Source: Chlorobiota bacterium
GTDB lineage: Bacteria > Bacteroidota > Bacteroidia > Bacteroidales > VadinHA17
Length of the DNA stretch: 64,000 nucleotides
Reading direction: 5' to 3'
Assembly: GCA_013152085.1 (NCBI GenBank)
Contig: JAADHC010000025.1
Location: 45,097 to 109,096, forward strand
Part shown: piece after piece, positions 17,932 to 26,895 of the stretch
Layout of the letters: every line of letters starts with the position of its first letter
Numbering within the stretch: position 1 is the stretch's first letter
The notes under the pieces: generated by a model
Told to the model about the DNA's origin: nothing
Databases searched by the model: none
What the model saw: the letters and a program-made list of their open reading frames with translations, nothing else
Program-made: the position numbers and the translations under genes

Positions 17932-19653
17932 ATGAAAACACAAAGTACCCTTAAAACCGTTATCGTTGCAGTATTTGCAATAAATTTAATGATGACCCCA
18001 CGAATGATCTATTCGCAATCCACGCTGGATTGTAAAACTTGTCACAATGAAATTTTCCTGGCCTGGCTGGCGGGAAGTCATTCCCATACACAAAAGGATA
18101 TTGCCCTTGAACTGGCGGCAGAGCGTATCGGACAATCGGCGGATACCGTTATAAATGGTTCGGATGCGGAAAATTGTATCGCATGCCATGCCCCGTTGGC
18201 AATTACTGAAAACGGTGGTATGACCGAAGTCCAGGCACTGGAACATTTCTTTACGACAACCGGAGGAGTTTTCACTTCTGGTACAACCATTGCAGATTCT
18301 GCAAACTGGCCTCACAATTATTGCACTACCTGCCATAATGTACCTGGTAACCATCCGACCGGTTTACCTGAATTTGGTTATTTCAACTCTTCAACGGCAA
18401 CGTATGATTCAATTGGGAAAGTTGCTTCCCTTTGCGGTCAATGTCATGGGAATCTCCAGTTTGAAGGGACAGACCACTTGACTTATAATGCCTGGAATAT
18501 GAGCAAGCACGCTTTAACACAGGATGATGTGAGCTCAGAGCTGGCAGAAGAAAGAGCCGGCGAATCCCCGGATACGGTTGTCAACGGTTCAGATCCTGAA
18601 AATTGTATTGCCTGCCATGCCCCAACGGCTGTGTTGGCCAATGGAGGAATGAGCGAATCAGAAGCACTGAACTATTTTTTCTCGACAGAAAGTGGCGTTT
18701 TTACAGCAAATACAACATCCTTGAACGGGGATCAATGGCCTGATGTCTCATGTATATCCTGTCATAATCCTCACGAACCGAACCTGGTTTCCTATTTCAA
18801 TTCATCCACAAAGCAATATGAGGTTATGGATAGTACGGCAAAACTATGCGGTCAATGTCATGGAAATTTACGCTTTCCCGGCACAGACCATCTGAGTTAC
18901 AATATTGCGAAAGGCGTAGGCGCCATCGGAGTCACGTATAAAGAAACAATGCCGGGTATAACTTGTACAGATTGTCACATGGCTGCCGGCCCGGAAGACA
19001 CAAAAGCCGATATGTATCACGGACACAGCTGGTCGGTGTTTGTCACAGAAGATGACGGGAGTGAAACGGTTGCATGCCAGAATTGCCATAGCAGTATGGA
19101 TGCGGCAGTATCCAGAACGCAGATTCAGGCATATAAAGATGAAGCTGCTGCAAGTCTGAGCAGTGCAGAACAGGAAATGAGTACAGCCGATAGTTTATTG
19201 AATTTATCCGGTGATGCTGAATTACTGGCACAATTAGATTCGGCAAAAACCAACCTGTCTTTGGTTGAAGGCGATGAGAGCGGCGGATTTCACAATCATA
19301 AGTATCAAATGGACCTGCTGGCAGATGTTTTACAAAAACTGGATCATATTATTTCAGTCGCAACAGGTATTCATAATTCCAGCTTGCCTTCCGGTTTCGA
19401 ACTTTCTCAAAATTTCCCGAACCCATTCATTTATTATACCGATATCAAATATGCCATTCCGTATAATTCTTATGTCCATATGAATATTTACGATAATACC
19501 GGCAGGCTTGTAAAAACCGTCGTTAATAAATATCAGAATCCGGGCGTTTATAAGGTAAATATTGATATGACTGCATTCCCGGCCGGAAATTACTATTATG
19601 TCCTGAAAGCCGGAAATACAAAAATCTCAAAATCGATGATTATATTAAGATAG
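17932..19653 (+). CDS. secreted nine-haem cytochrome c with T9SS type-A sorting domain
   Basis: 573 aa. Signal peptide ends near residue 29 (MIYSQ). Nine CxxCH haem-attachment motifs are visible: CKTCH, CIACH, CTTCH, CGQCH, CIACH, CISCH, CGQCH, CTDCH, CQNCH, all within residues 34-385. Two consecutive modules are duplicates (ELAAERIGQSADTVINGSD against ELAEERAGESPDTVVNGSD, each followed by NCIACHAP, an xNGGM stretch and later LCGQCHGN). A helical segment (~400-460) and then a type-A T9SS domain follow (FELSQNFPNPF, then GRLVKTV and FPAGNYYYVLKAG to the end). Overall it resembles cytochrome c554/multihaem proteins. Predicted at the cell surface or released, with a role in electron transfer outside the outer membrane; partner proteins are not in the window. 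Confidence 0.92.
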   Translation: MKTQSTLKTVIVAVFAINLMMTPRMIYSQSTLDCKTCHNEIFLAWLAGSHSHTQKDIALELAAERIGQSADTVINGSDAENCIACHAPLAITENGGMTEVQALEHFFTTTGGVFTSGTTIADSANWPHNYCTTCHNVPGNHPTGLPEFGYFNSSTATYDSIGKVASLCGQCHGNLQFEGTDHLTYNAWNMSKHALTQDDVSSELAEERAGESPDTVVNGSDPENCIACHAPTAVLANGGMSESEALNYFFSTESGVFTANTTSLNGDQWPDVSCISCHNPHEPNLVSYFNSSTKQYEVMDSTAKLCGQCHGNLRFPGTDHLSYNIAKGVGAIGVTYKETMPGITCTDCHMAAGPEDTKADMYHGHSWSVFVTEDDGSETVACQNCHSSMDAAVSRTQIQAYKDEAAASLSSAEQEMSTADSLLNLSGDAELLAQLDSAKTNLSLVEGDESGGFHNHKYQMDLLADVLQKLDHIISVATGIHNSSLPSGFELSQNFPNPFIYYTDIKYAIPYNSYVHMNIYDNTGRLVKTVVNKYQNPGVYKVNIDMTAFPAGNYYYVLKAGNTKISKSMIILR

Positions 19654-20013
19654 ACTGTTTTTAAATATTCATTTTTTACCTGCATAACCATCCGTGTTAG
19701 GAGTATAGAATAATAAACGGGAGAGAAACCGTTTGCGAATCCGGATACTCGATAATAAAAACATATTATTCGATTAAATTGTTTCGTGTTCCGTCCGGTG
19801 AATAATCTCGTTTTGATGATCAATCTTTGATACCGGTTTAATAACTGATGTCGGGCCGTTGGTGTCAGCTCCCTGAACAGGCAAGCTGTGCACAAAACGA
19901 TATTTATTAAAACCGGTGATTTATAATTCCAGATACCGGAACACTTTCTTTCTCTTAAAACAAAAGAGCGGGAAATTCACGCCCTACCGTTCAATATAGA
20001 ATCAAGAATAGTA
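19654..20013. other. 360-nt intergenic region between convergent genes
   Basis: Lies between the cytochrome (+) and pepD (-) stops. The 99-aa minus ORF overlapping it has no recognisable family, signal or codon pattern and was not accepted. No clear terminator hairpin could be built. Confidence 0.4.
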
Positions 20014-21474
20014 CTATTTCTCCGGAATATGTTCCAGTGTTTCCACCAGAAAATCCCAGAATTTCTGCACCGTAGGAATATTCACCTTTTCATCGGGAGA
20101 GTGCGGGAAACGGATGGTAGGTCCGAAGGAGATCATATCGAGTCCGGGATAGGCACCCCCCAGCAGGCCGCATTCCAGTCCTGCATGGATCGCCCTGATC
20201 TCCGGGATTTTACCAAATTTGTTATTATAAATTTCCTTCATTTCTTTCAGGATCAAACTGTCCGGGTTGGGTTTCCAACCAGGATACTCTCCTTCAAACT
20301 GCACTTCGGCACCGGAAGGTTCGAAGACACTGCGGAACATATTTTTCAGGTCTTCCCGGGCGGAATCTACCGAGCTACGCATCAGGCAAAGCACTTCCGT
20401 ATCGGCCTTACCGGTTTTGTAAACAGCCAGATTGGTAGAGGTTTCTACCAACCCTTCCATATCCGTACTCATACGGATTACCCCGTTGGGACATGCATAA
20501 ACAGCATTCAGTAACCTGTAATGGGAATCAGCATCCAATACGGTTTCAGGACTTTTCGTTTTTTCAGCCGTGAGCGAAATACCGGGTTCTACCGAACCAT
20601 ATTCATTTTTCAAAATGGTTTCCATATCCGTTACAAGTTTTTCAAATCTCCCTGCAGTGGACTCCGGCACTACTACCGTCGCAAAAGCCTCACGTGGAAT
20701 GGCATTGCGGAGATTTCCCCCTTCAACGGTTGATAACATCATTCCAACCTGGCGATATGCTGTCCAAAGCAGGCGGTTCATTAACTTGTTGGCATTCCCT
20801 TTTCCCATGTGGATATCAATCCCCGAGTGTCCGCCTTTCAGGCCGGTAAGGCTTACTTTATAGGCAACCACTTCTAGAGGAGTCTTTTCCCTGGTAATCT
20901 CAAAACGAATGTTTGCATTGGTGCCACCGGCACAGCCGATATAGAGCTCCCCTTCGTCCTCCGAATCCAGATTGATTAATATTTCCCCGCTCAGGATGCC
21001 GGGTTTAAGCCCAAAAGCACCGGTCATTCCGGTTTCTTCATCAATGGTAAACAGTGCTTCTACCGGGCCATGCTTCAGATCTTTGGATTCCAGAACAGCC
21101 ATGGCAGCAGACACACCAATACCATTATCAGCGCCAAGGGTAGTACCACGGGCTGTCACCCATTCACCATCAATATATGCATCAATCGGATCATTTTCAA
21201 AATCGTGCTCAACATTACTGTTTTTCTGTGGCACCATATCGAGATGCCCCTGCAACACCACAGCTTTACGGTTTTCCATACCCGGTGTTGCCGGTTTACG
21301 GATAATGACATTGCCCACTTCATCAACGATGGTTTCCAGTCCCAGGTCTTCTCCGAATTTTTTCATGTAGGCAATGATTTTACCCTCCTTTTTCGAAGGT
21401 CTCGGAATCTGTGTCAGCGCATAAAAGTGTTTCCACACAATCTTCGGTTCCAGTTCAACGATTTCTTTACTCAT
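20014..21474 (-). CDS. pepD: aminoacyl-histidine dipeptidase (PepD, M20 family)
   Basis: 486 aa from the ATG at 21474 (MSKEIVELEPKIVWKHF); the ORF track extends 25 codons further, but PepD family proteins begin with this segment. A di-zinc cytosolic dipeptidase that cleaves Xaa-His and other dipeptides. Metal ligands are visible in GHLDMVPQKN (His), TTLGADNGIGVSAA (bridging Asp), IDEETGMTGAFGL (Glu pair) and INLDSEDEGELYIGCAGG. The C-terminal IHAGLECGLLGGAYPGLDMISFGP gives the last metal-site Glu/His region. A normal-length, apparently intact enzyme that fits with the POT peptide transporter 4 kb away. Confidence 0.93.
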   Translation of the reverse strand: MSKEIVELEPKIVWKHFYALTQIPRPSKKEGKIIAYMKKFGEDLGLETIVDEVGNVIIRKPATPGMENRKAVVLQGHLDMVPQKNSNVEHDFENDPIDAYIDGEWVTARGTTLGADNGIGVSAAMAVLESKDLKHGPVEALFTIDEETGMTGAFGLKPGILSGEILINLDSEDEGELYIGCAGGTNANIRFEITREKTPLEVVAYKVSLTGLKGGHSGIDIHMGKGNANKLMNRLLWTAYRQVGMMLSTVEGGNLRNAIPREAFATVVVPESTAGRFEKLVTDMETILKNEYGSVEPGISLTAEKTKSPETVLDADSHYRLLNAVYACPNGVIRMSTDMEGLVETSTNLAVYKTGKADTEVLCLMRSSVDSAREDLKNMFRSVFEPSGAEVQFEGEYPGWKPNPDSLILKEMKEIYNNKFGKIPEIRAIHAGLECGLLGGAYPGLDMISFGPTIRFPHSPDEKVNIPTVQKFWDFLVETLEHIPEK

Positions 21475-21700
21475 AATTACAATTGCTTTAATTGTTGCAT
21501 AGAATATATTGATTCGGACAATGATTTCATCTGATCTCCGTTTAATCAAAGTGGTTGCAAAAGTAAAAAAAAATATATGTAAGAAATGTGTTTCACATCA
21601 TTTCCGTGAATAAAGATGCAAAATGTCATTTTACCGACAAAGCGATTATTCGGATCGTGTTATCTTTTATATTCTGATAAAACATATATTAAAATATCTG

Positions 21701-21708
21701 TATATTTG
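21701..21708 (+). promoter_or_regulatory. predicted -7 box TATATTTG
   Basis: Exact TAnnTTTG match, 35 nt before the start of the thioredoxin-fold gene. No TTG at the expected -33 spacing. Confidence 0.5.
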
Positions 21709-21742
21709 CATTAGAGATTGAATAAAAAGAAAACCTGAAAGA

Positions 21743-22285
21743 ATGAGGAGATTCCGGAATACCATTTTTGCTTTGATCTTACTCATGCTGTTGCCTGTAC
21801 ATTTACAGGCACAAAAAGGAGGGGTTAAATGGCTAACCATCGAAAAGGCCCTGGAACTTAATAAAAAAGAACCACGAAAACTTTTCATTGATGTATATAC
21901 CGACTGGTGTGGTTGGTGTAAAAAAATGGATCAGTCAACTTATATGGATCCTGTCATCGCTGACATCCTGAATAACAATTTTTACCCGGTAAAATTTAAT
22001 GCCGAATCCAAAGACCCCGTTGAATTTGCGGGCAAGACTTTTACCAATCCGGGGACTTCACAACGCAGTGCTCATCAGCTTGCCTTTGCTCTGCTTCAGG
22101 GAAAAATGGCTTATCCGTCTGTAGCATACCTGGATGAAAAACTCCAGCTCCTTACTACGGTACCGGGATATTTTACGGCCCAACAAATGGAACCGATTCT
22201 TACTTACTTCTCCACCGACAGCTACAAAACAATGACCTGGCAGCAATACCAGGAATCATTTAAGGGTCAGCTTAGTAAAAAATAG
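21743..22285 (+). CDS. exported thioredoxin-fold protein, CGWC motif
   Basis: 180 aa. Signal peptide (IFALILLMLLPVHLQAQ). The thioredoxin-like core starts at KLFIDVYTDWCGWCKKMDQSTYMDPVIADILNNNF with a CxxC active site (CGWC), and MAYPSVAYLDEK supplies the cis-Pro loop. The CGWCKxM pattern is typical of the DUF255/thioredoxin_7 group rather than classical TrxA. Probably a periplasmic disulfide reductase or oxidase; the partner is unknown. Monocistronic, with a promoter box just upstream. Confidence 0.85.
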   Translation: MRRFRNTIFALILLMLLPVHLQAQKGGVKWLTIEKALELNKKEPRKLFIDVYTDWCGWCKKMDQSTYMDPVIADILNNNFYPVKFNAESKDPVEFAGKTFTNPGTSQRSAHQLAFALLQGKMAYPSVAYLDEKLQLLTTVPGYFTAQQMEPILTYFSTDSYKTMTWQQYQESFKGQLSKK

Positions 22286-22309
22286 GAATTCTGCCTTTAA
22301 GGGTTGATT

Positions 22310-23443
22310 TTAGTGATCCGAATGATTGATACCGGGAAATACAACATTTGCCGGTATTTCTGTTTTGGCTCCCATTTGATATAACAATGCATGATGGGAA
22401 AAAAGGACCCTGTTTCCGAAATAGACTTTGAGATTTGCCACTTCCGGAATCCGGTAAATTATGGAAGGGATACCTGTACTTAACGTATCTGCCGGGCTGA
22501 CGATCAGGCTTGTTTTCCCCAGTTTCTCCCAGGATACGTTTACCGCATCACCACGCAGGTCTTCCGGAGGTAATACGCCAAGGGCAGGAAGAAATCTGAA
22601 AAGTATAATTGGATTATCCGTTGTATCCGAGGGAGTAAAAACATACCGGTAATGGTATGTCCTGCGGTACTTCTTACCGGCAAATAAGGCCAGGTAATCC
22701 GCTTCCAGTTTGTCCAGTTCACGAACAGCAATTTCAAGTCCCGGTCCATCGGGAAGAGAAACCTCATCATTATTCCTGGAAACCAGCCGGAATTTCCGTT
22801 TCCTGATCCTGATAAGGGTCTGTGCCGCATCTGCAGCTTTTTCTTCCGGGGTCAGTATCCGTTGTTTTGTTATAATAACCGGAATTTGTATAAAAGAAGT
22901 ATCCGTTGCCACTGTCCGGTAAGCAGTATCCCGGTATTGTTTTACGGAACCGGACAGATTCCGGAACGGGAAAGCCATGCCGTTAAAAGGCAGGGATTCA
23001 TCTGCAAAAGCAGAAGGCATCTTATTATAATCAGAAGGATTAAGAAGCAGGATCAAACCTTCATGGCTAAGCTTCATCGCTGCCGGCTGCAGATCCCCGT
23101 TGCTGATCACCTGATAATATTCACCGGGATCTGCTTCCAGATACTGTCTCACACTCACCCTGTCCAGCGTCCATTCCTCCCTGTCACGATCTATAATCTC
23201 ATCCAGGTCAAGGAGTTTATTTGCATAAGCATAATATGGCCCTCTTTTATAAATAATCCGGGTTGCCTCAACATCTACGGAAAACGAAGTCATCGGAAGG
23301 GCATAAAGCAATCCCGGTTGCGTAAGCGATTTCCCATCCTCTATTTTGATCACGCTTGTGTTCATCTCCTTTTGCGGAATGCACCCTGTCATCAGGACAG
23401 CCACAAATAAAAAGGATAATTGTTTAAATAAACGTATCATCAT
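22310..23443 (-). CDS. DUF4831-like lipoprotein
   Basis: 377 aa (the next Met is one codon in). The N-terminal lipobox (FVAVLMTGC) marks it as an exported lipoprotein. The body (LLYALPMTSFSVDVEATRIIYKRGPYYAYANKLL and later KYRRTYHYRYVFTP) resembles the DUF4831 family of Bacteroidota, whose function is not known. Mostly beta in appearance. Its start overlaps the end of the NAD(P)HX repair gene by about 20 nt, so both are probably translated from one transcript. Confidence 0.75.
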   Translation of the reverse strand: MMIRLFKQLSFLFVAVLMTGCIPQKEMNTSVIKIEDGKSLTQPGLLYALPMTSFSVDVEATRIIYKRGPYYAYANKLLDLDEIIDRDREEWTLDRVSVRQYLEADPGEYYQVISNGDLQPAAMKLSHEGLILLLNPSDYNKMPSAFADESLPFNGMAFPFRNLSGSVKQYRDTAYRTVATDTSFIQIPVIITKQRILTPEEKAADAAQTLIRIRKRKFRLVSRNNDEVSLPDGPGLEIAVRELDKLEADYLALFAGKKYRRTYHYRYVFTPSDTTDNPIILFRFLPALGVLPPEDLRGDAVNVSWEKLGKTSLIVSPADTLSTGIPSIIYRIPEVANLKVYFGNRVLFSHHALLYQMGAKTEIPANVVFPGINHSDH

Positions 23444-24953
23444 CTTTCTTTAAAGTTTTAAACGCTGCTCCAAGGTTATTTGTTATATCCGAGGCAATCA
23501 TTGCTTCGGCACTCATTTGAGTGAAGGCAATATCGCCAGCAAGCCCATGAATATATACACCAAGAATGGCAGCATCCAATGGCTCATAACGCTGTGCCAG
23601 CAGGGAGAGGATTATTCCTGTCAGGACATCCCCGCTGCCTGCCGTAGCCATACCGGGATTGCCTGTACTGTTAAAACAGCATGTTCCTTCCGGAGTTAAT
23701 ACGGCAGTATGAGCACCTTTTAAAACTACAATAATTTTATTCTTGTGTGCAAATTCAATGGCCTTATGTAACCGTTCCCAACCGGTTGCAGAAGCACCTG
23801 CCAGCCTGTCAAACTCTTTGGGATGCGGGGTTAATATCGTGTTGGCAGGCAGCTTTGTCAGCCACTCAGGATTTCCGGAAAGAATATTGATGGCATCGGC
23901 GTCAAGGACAAGCGGCACACCCGCATTTTCAAGCAAAGCGATCAAAGCTTTCTGAGAGTTATTGCGGCACCCCAGGGCCGGGCCGGCCCCAATAGCCGAA
24001 TATCCCCGAAGATCAGGAATCTGACTGAACAATATGTCAGATTGGTCGAGACTGATCATCGCCTCGGGGACAGTCATCTGCAGGATATTATTGCCATATT
24101 TTGGAACATGGGTAGTGAGCAATCCCACACCGGTGCGTAAACACGACCGGGAAGCAAGCACTGCAGCGCCCATACGTCCGTAACATCCGGCAATCAGCAA
24201 AGCATGTCCGTAGGTTCCCTTATGACTGAATTTCCTTCTCGGCCGGATCAGCGGAACAGCATCCTCCCGCGTTGTATAATAATAAGGTGTCTCTCCGGCA
24301 GCTATGGCCTCAGGATGCAAACCAATGGGAATAACCTCCCAGTTACCCGTATACTTCCCGTTTTCCGGTAAAAAAAAAGAAAGTTTGGGAAATTGAAGGG
24401 TCAGGGTAATGGTAGCCCTGATAATGGTATCGCCGGTATTTTGACGATTATCTTCGCCAAATAATCCGGAAGGAATATCAATGGAAATTACCTTCCCGGC
24501 ATAAGTATTGATGTGTTCAACAACCCTTGCAGCAAATCCTTGCAGTGGCCGGTTAAGGCCGGACCCGAAAAGTCCTTCAATAACCACATCCTCCCGATCA
24601 ATAACCGGAAGATTATCATCAGGATGTAATACGGAAAAAAAAACGCCATTAAAATCTTTTATTCTTTGAACATTTTCTGTACAATCCGGTGACAGGCGGC
24701 TTGAAACCAAAACCTGAAAAATCCTGACGACATAACCCGACGCTGCCATCATCCGGGCCAGGGCCAGGGCATCACCCCCGTTGTTACCGGTACCGGCAAA
24801 TACCATCACCCTTCTATGACGGCTGACGTGACTGAGAATCCAGTCATGCATACCCCTGGCAGCACGCTCCATCAGATCAACCGAGGCGACAGGCTCATGT
24901 TTTATCGTATAAGCATCAATGTCGTGAACTGCGGATGTAGGAAAAATCTTCAT
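23424..24953 (-). CDS. nnr: bifunctional NAD(P)H-hydrate epimerase / ADP-dependent dehydratase
   Basis: 509 aa, the standard length of the fused repair enzyme that converts damaged NAD(P)HX back to NAD(P)H. N-terminal YjeF_N epimerase domain (~1-215): MERAARG, VFAGTGNNGGDALALARMM and SIDIPSGLFGEDN. C-terminal ribokinase-like dehydratase (~225-500): GHALLIAGCYGRMGAAVLASRSCLRTGVG, ILTPHPKEFDRL, KGAHTAVLTPEG and the GNPGMATAGSGDVLTGI loop with the catalytic GSGD. All key motifs look intact. Cytoplasmic. First gene of a two-gene unit with the DUF4831 lipoprotein. Confidence 0.95.
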   Translation of the reverse strand: MKIFPTSAVHDIDAYTIKHEPVASVDLMERAARGMHDWILSHVSRHRRVMVFAGTGNNGGDALALARMMAASGYVVRIFQVLVSSRLSPDCTENVQRIKDFNGVFFSVLHPDDNLPVIDREDVVIEGLFGSGLNRPLQGFAARVVEHINTYAGKVISIDIPSGLFGEDNRQNTGDTIIRATITLTLQFPKLSFFLPENGKYTGNWEVIPIGLHPEAIAAGETPYYYTTREDAVPLIRPRRKFSHKGTYGHALLIAGCYGRMGAAVLASRSCLRTGVGLLTTHVPKYGNNILQMTVPEAMISLDQSDILFSQIPDLRGYSAIGAGPALGCRNNSQKALIALLENAGVPLVLDADAINILSGNPEWLTKLPANTILTPHPKEFDRLAGASATGWERLHKAIEFAHKNKIIVVLKGAHTAVLTPEGTCCFNSTGNPGMATAGSGDVLTGIILSLLAQRYEPLDAAILGVYIHGLAGDIAFTQMSAEAMIASDITNNLGAAFKTLKKDDDTFI

Positions 24954-24979
24954 TTCTTACTGCCTTCTGAATTCAATTA

Positions 24980-24987
24980 CAAATTTA
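24980..24987 (-). promoter_or_regulatory. predicted -7 box TAAATTTG for nnr
   Basis: Reading the minus strand, TAAATTTG matches TAnnTTTG, 27 nt upstream of the nnr ATG. Confidence 0.5.
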
Positions 24988-25028
24988 GCAGAAATAAGTT
25001 GTTATAAATAGCGTACCTAAATAGTTTC

Positions 25029-25058
25029 TTGGTGCGGATAAAAAATAAATTATATTTG
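25029..25058 (+). promoter_or_regulatory. Bacteroidota-type promoter TTG-N19-TATATTTG
   Basis: TTG at 25029-25031, exactly 19 bases, then TATATTTG at 25051-25058. This is the best full match to the sigma-ABfr consensus in the window, 42 nt before the POT transporter start. Confidence 0.65.
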
Positions 25059-25100
25059 CCTTACAAACGCTTTATTTTGTATCACTAAAAATAAGATTTC

Positions 25101-26768
25101 ATGTTTAAAGGACATCCCAAAGGACTTTATGTAGCTTTTTTTGCCAATATGGGTGAACGATTTGGTTATTACACCATGTTGGCTATTTTCACCCTTTATC
25201 TGCAGGCAAAATTCGGGTGGACCGCCACCGAAGCAGGCAGGGTATACGGAAGTTTTCTTTTTGGTATTTATTTTTTACCTCTTCTCGGCGGACTTATTGC
25301 CGATAACTGGCTTGGATATGGAAAAACCATTATACTGGGAACCATCATCATGTTTATCGGATATGCCATGCTGGCAGTCCCCGGCCAGTCTAAGTATTTC
25401 ATCTTCGGTTCACTGACCGTGATCTCCCTGGGTACGGGATTTTTTAAAGGAAATTTGCAGGCCCTGGTCGGTAATATGTATGATGATCCGAAATATGAGA
25501 AGGTAAGAGACTCTGCTTTCAATATTTTTTATATGGGGATCAATGTTGGTGCTTTTTTTGCCCCCAATGCAGCACAGGCAATCAGCAACCTGGTCTTAAA
25601 AAAATACGGACTTTTTTACAATAGTGCTGCTATCGACCTGGCTAATAAATTCAAAGCAGGGATTATTACAGCTACCGAACAACTGAAGCTGGAAACCATC
25701 GGAAAAACCCAGTTAGGTGACCATTTCCATAGTATAGCTGATTTTGCCAATCGCTATATCGATGGTCTGTCAGCTTCCTACAATGCAGGATTTGCCATTG
25801 CCTCGGCAAGTATGATCATCTCCCTGCTCATTTTTATCGGTTTCCGGAAGTATTATAAATCCGCTGATATCACTTACAAACAACAGAAAAAACAGAAGAG
25901 TGAAAATCTTGTTATACTTACCCCGGAACAAACCAAGAAAAGACTTGTTGCTCTCGGACTGGTATTCCTTGTGGTCATGTTTTTCTGGATGTCCTTCCAC
26001 CAGAACGGTTTTACACTGACATTCTTTGCCCGCGATTACACGGTTGGAGCTGTAAACCGCCCCACAGCGATACTGTTTAACCTGAAATCATTGCTGCCAC
26101 TGCTGGCTGTAATTGTAGGTATCATCCTGGCTGTGGGTAAAAATAATACGAAAAATACAAAACTCATTGGTGCCTTAACGGCTATAGCGGGTGCAGTAAT
26201 TCTGGCGCTGGTCGTTAGAAGCTATAATCCCGCAGGAAATCCGATATCTCCACAAATCTTCCAGCAATTTAATCCTATTTTCATCGTATTCCTTACACCG
26301 GTCATTGTCGGTTATTTCAGCTGGCTGCAAAAAAGGGGGAAAGAGCCTTCCTCTCCCCGGAAAATCGGAATAGGAATGCTGATTACTTCGGTTGGTTTTC
26401 TGGTGATGGTCATCGCTTCACAAGGTTTGCAAAGCCCGCACGACCTTCAGGGAGGCGTTTCTACGACACTGCGTTCCCCCTTCTGGCTCATAGGAACTTA
26501 TTTCACCCTTACCATTGCCGAACTGTTCCTTAGCCCGATCGGAATTTCATTTGTCTCGAAAGTAGCGCCACCACAGTTTAAAGGACTGATGCAGGGCGGA
26601 TGGTTTGCGGCTACTGCCATCGGAAACCTGCTGGCCGGGCTGATCGGCCCGTTCTGGGACAAATGGGAGCTTTGGCAGTTTTTCCTGTTACTGGTGGTAC
26701 TCTGCCTTCTTTCAGCAACTTTTATCTTTTCGATACTGAAAAGACTGGAAAGCGCTACCGAAGACTAA
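25101..26768 (+). CDS. POT/PTR family proton-coupled oligopeptide transporter
   Basis: 555 aa with 12 or more hydrophobic helices. The family hallmark on helix 1 is present (NMGERFGYYTMLAIFTLYL, the ExxER-type motif; the first acidic position is replaced), followed by GRVYGSFLFGIYFLPLLGGLIAD and the PTR2-like FKGNLQALVGNMYD and AFNIFYMGINVGAFFAP. Imports di/tripeptides with protons across the inner membrane. A soluble lysine-rich stretch lies in the central cytoplasmic loop (YKQQKKQKSENL). With PepD and the secreted proteases it supports peptide use. A strong promoter precedes it and a good terminator follows. Confidence 0.93.
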   Translation: MFKGHPKGLYVAFFANMGERFGYYTMLAIFTLYLQAKFGWTATEAGRVYGSFLFGIYFLPLLGGLIADNWLGYGKTIILGTIIMFIGYAMLAVPGQSKYFIFGSLTVISLGTGFFKGNLQALVGNMYDDPKYEKVRDSAFNIFYMGINVGAFFAPNAAQAISNLVLKKYGLFYNSAAIDLANKFKAGIITATEQLKLETIGKTQLGDHFHSIADFANRYIDGLSASYNAGFAIASASMIISLLIFIGFRKYYKSADITYKQQKKQKSENLVILTPEQTKKRLVALGLVFLVVMFFWMSFHQNGFTLTFFARDYTVGAVNRPTAILFNLKSLLPLLAVIVGIILAVGKNNTKNTKLIGALTAIAGAVILALVVRSYNPAGNPISPQIFQQFNPIFIVFLTPVIVGYFSWLQKRGKEPSSPRKIGIGMLITSVGFLVMVIASQGLQSPHDLQGGVSTTLRSPFWLIGTYFTLTIAELFLSPIGISFVSKVAPPQFKGLMQGGWFAATAIGNLLAGLIGPFWDKWELWQFFLLLVVLCLLSATFIFSILKRLESATED

Positions 26769-26798
26769 ATCATAGTATCAATGTTTTAACCCTGTCAG

Positions 26799-26830
26799 AA
26801 AGACCTCTTCGTTACGAAGTGGTCTTTTTT
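26799..26830 (+). terminator. hairpin terminator after the POT transporter
   Basis: AAAGACC pairs with GGTCTTT, extended inward by CTTC/GAAG across one mismatch, and is followed by a run of T. Confidence 0.8.
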
Positions 26831-26895
26831 TATTAGTTTTGGGATACAAAAATGCCCGAATCCTTATTACAACGACCAAATAAATATTTTTTCAA

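Noticed and set aside
19596-19895. 99-aa minus-strand ORF after the cytochrome gene.
   Set aside because: Overlaps the cytochrome end and has no recognisable features.
20029-21534. Several long plus-strand ORFs (161, 132 and 154 aa) opposite pepD.
   Set aside because: They lie entirely antisense to an intact conserved enzyme and show no family, signal or start evidence.
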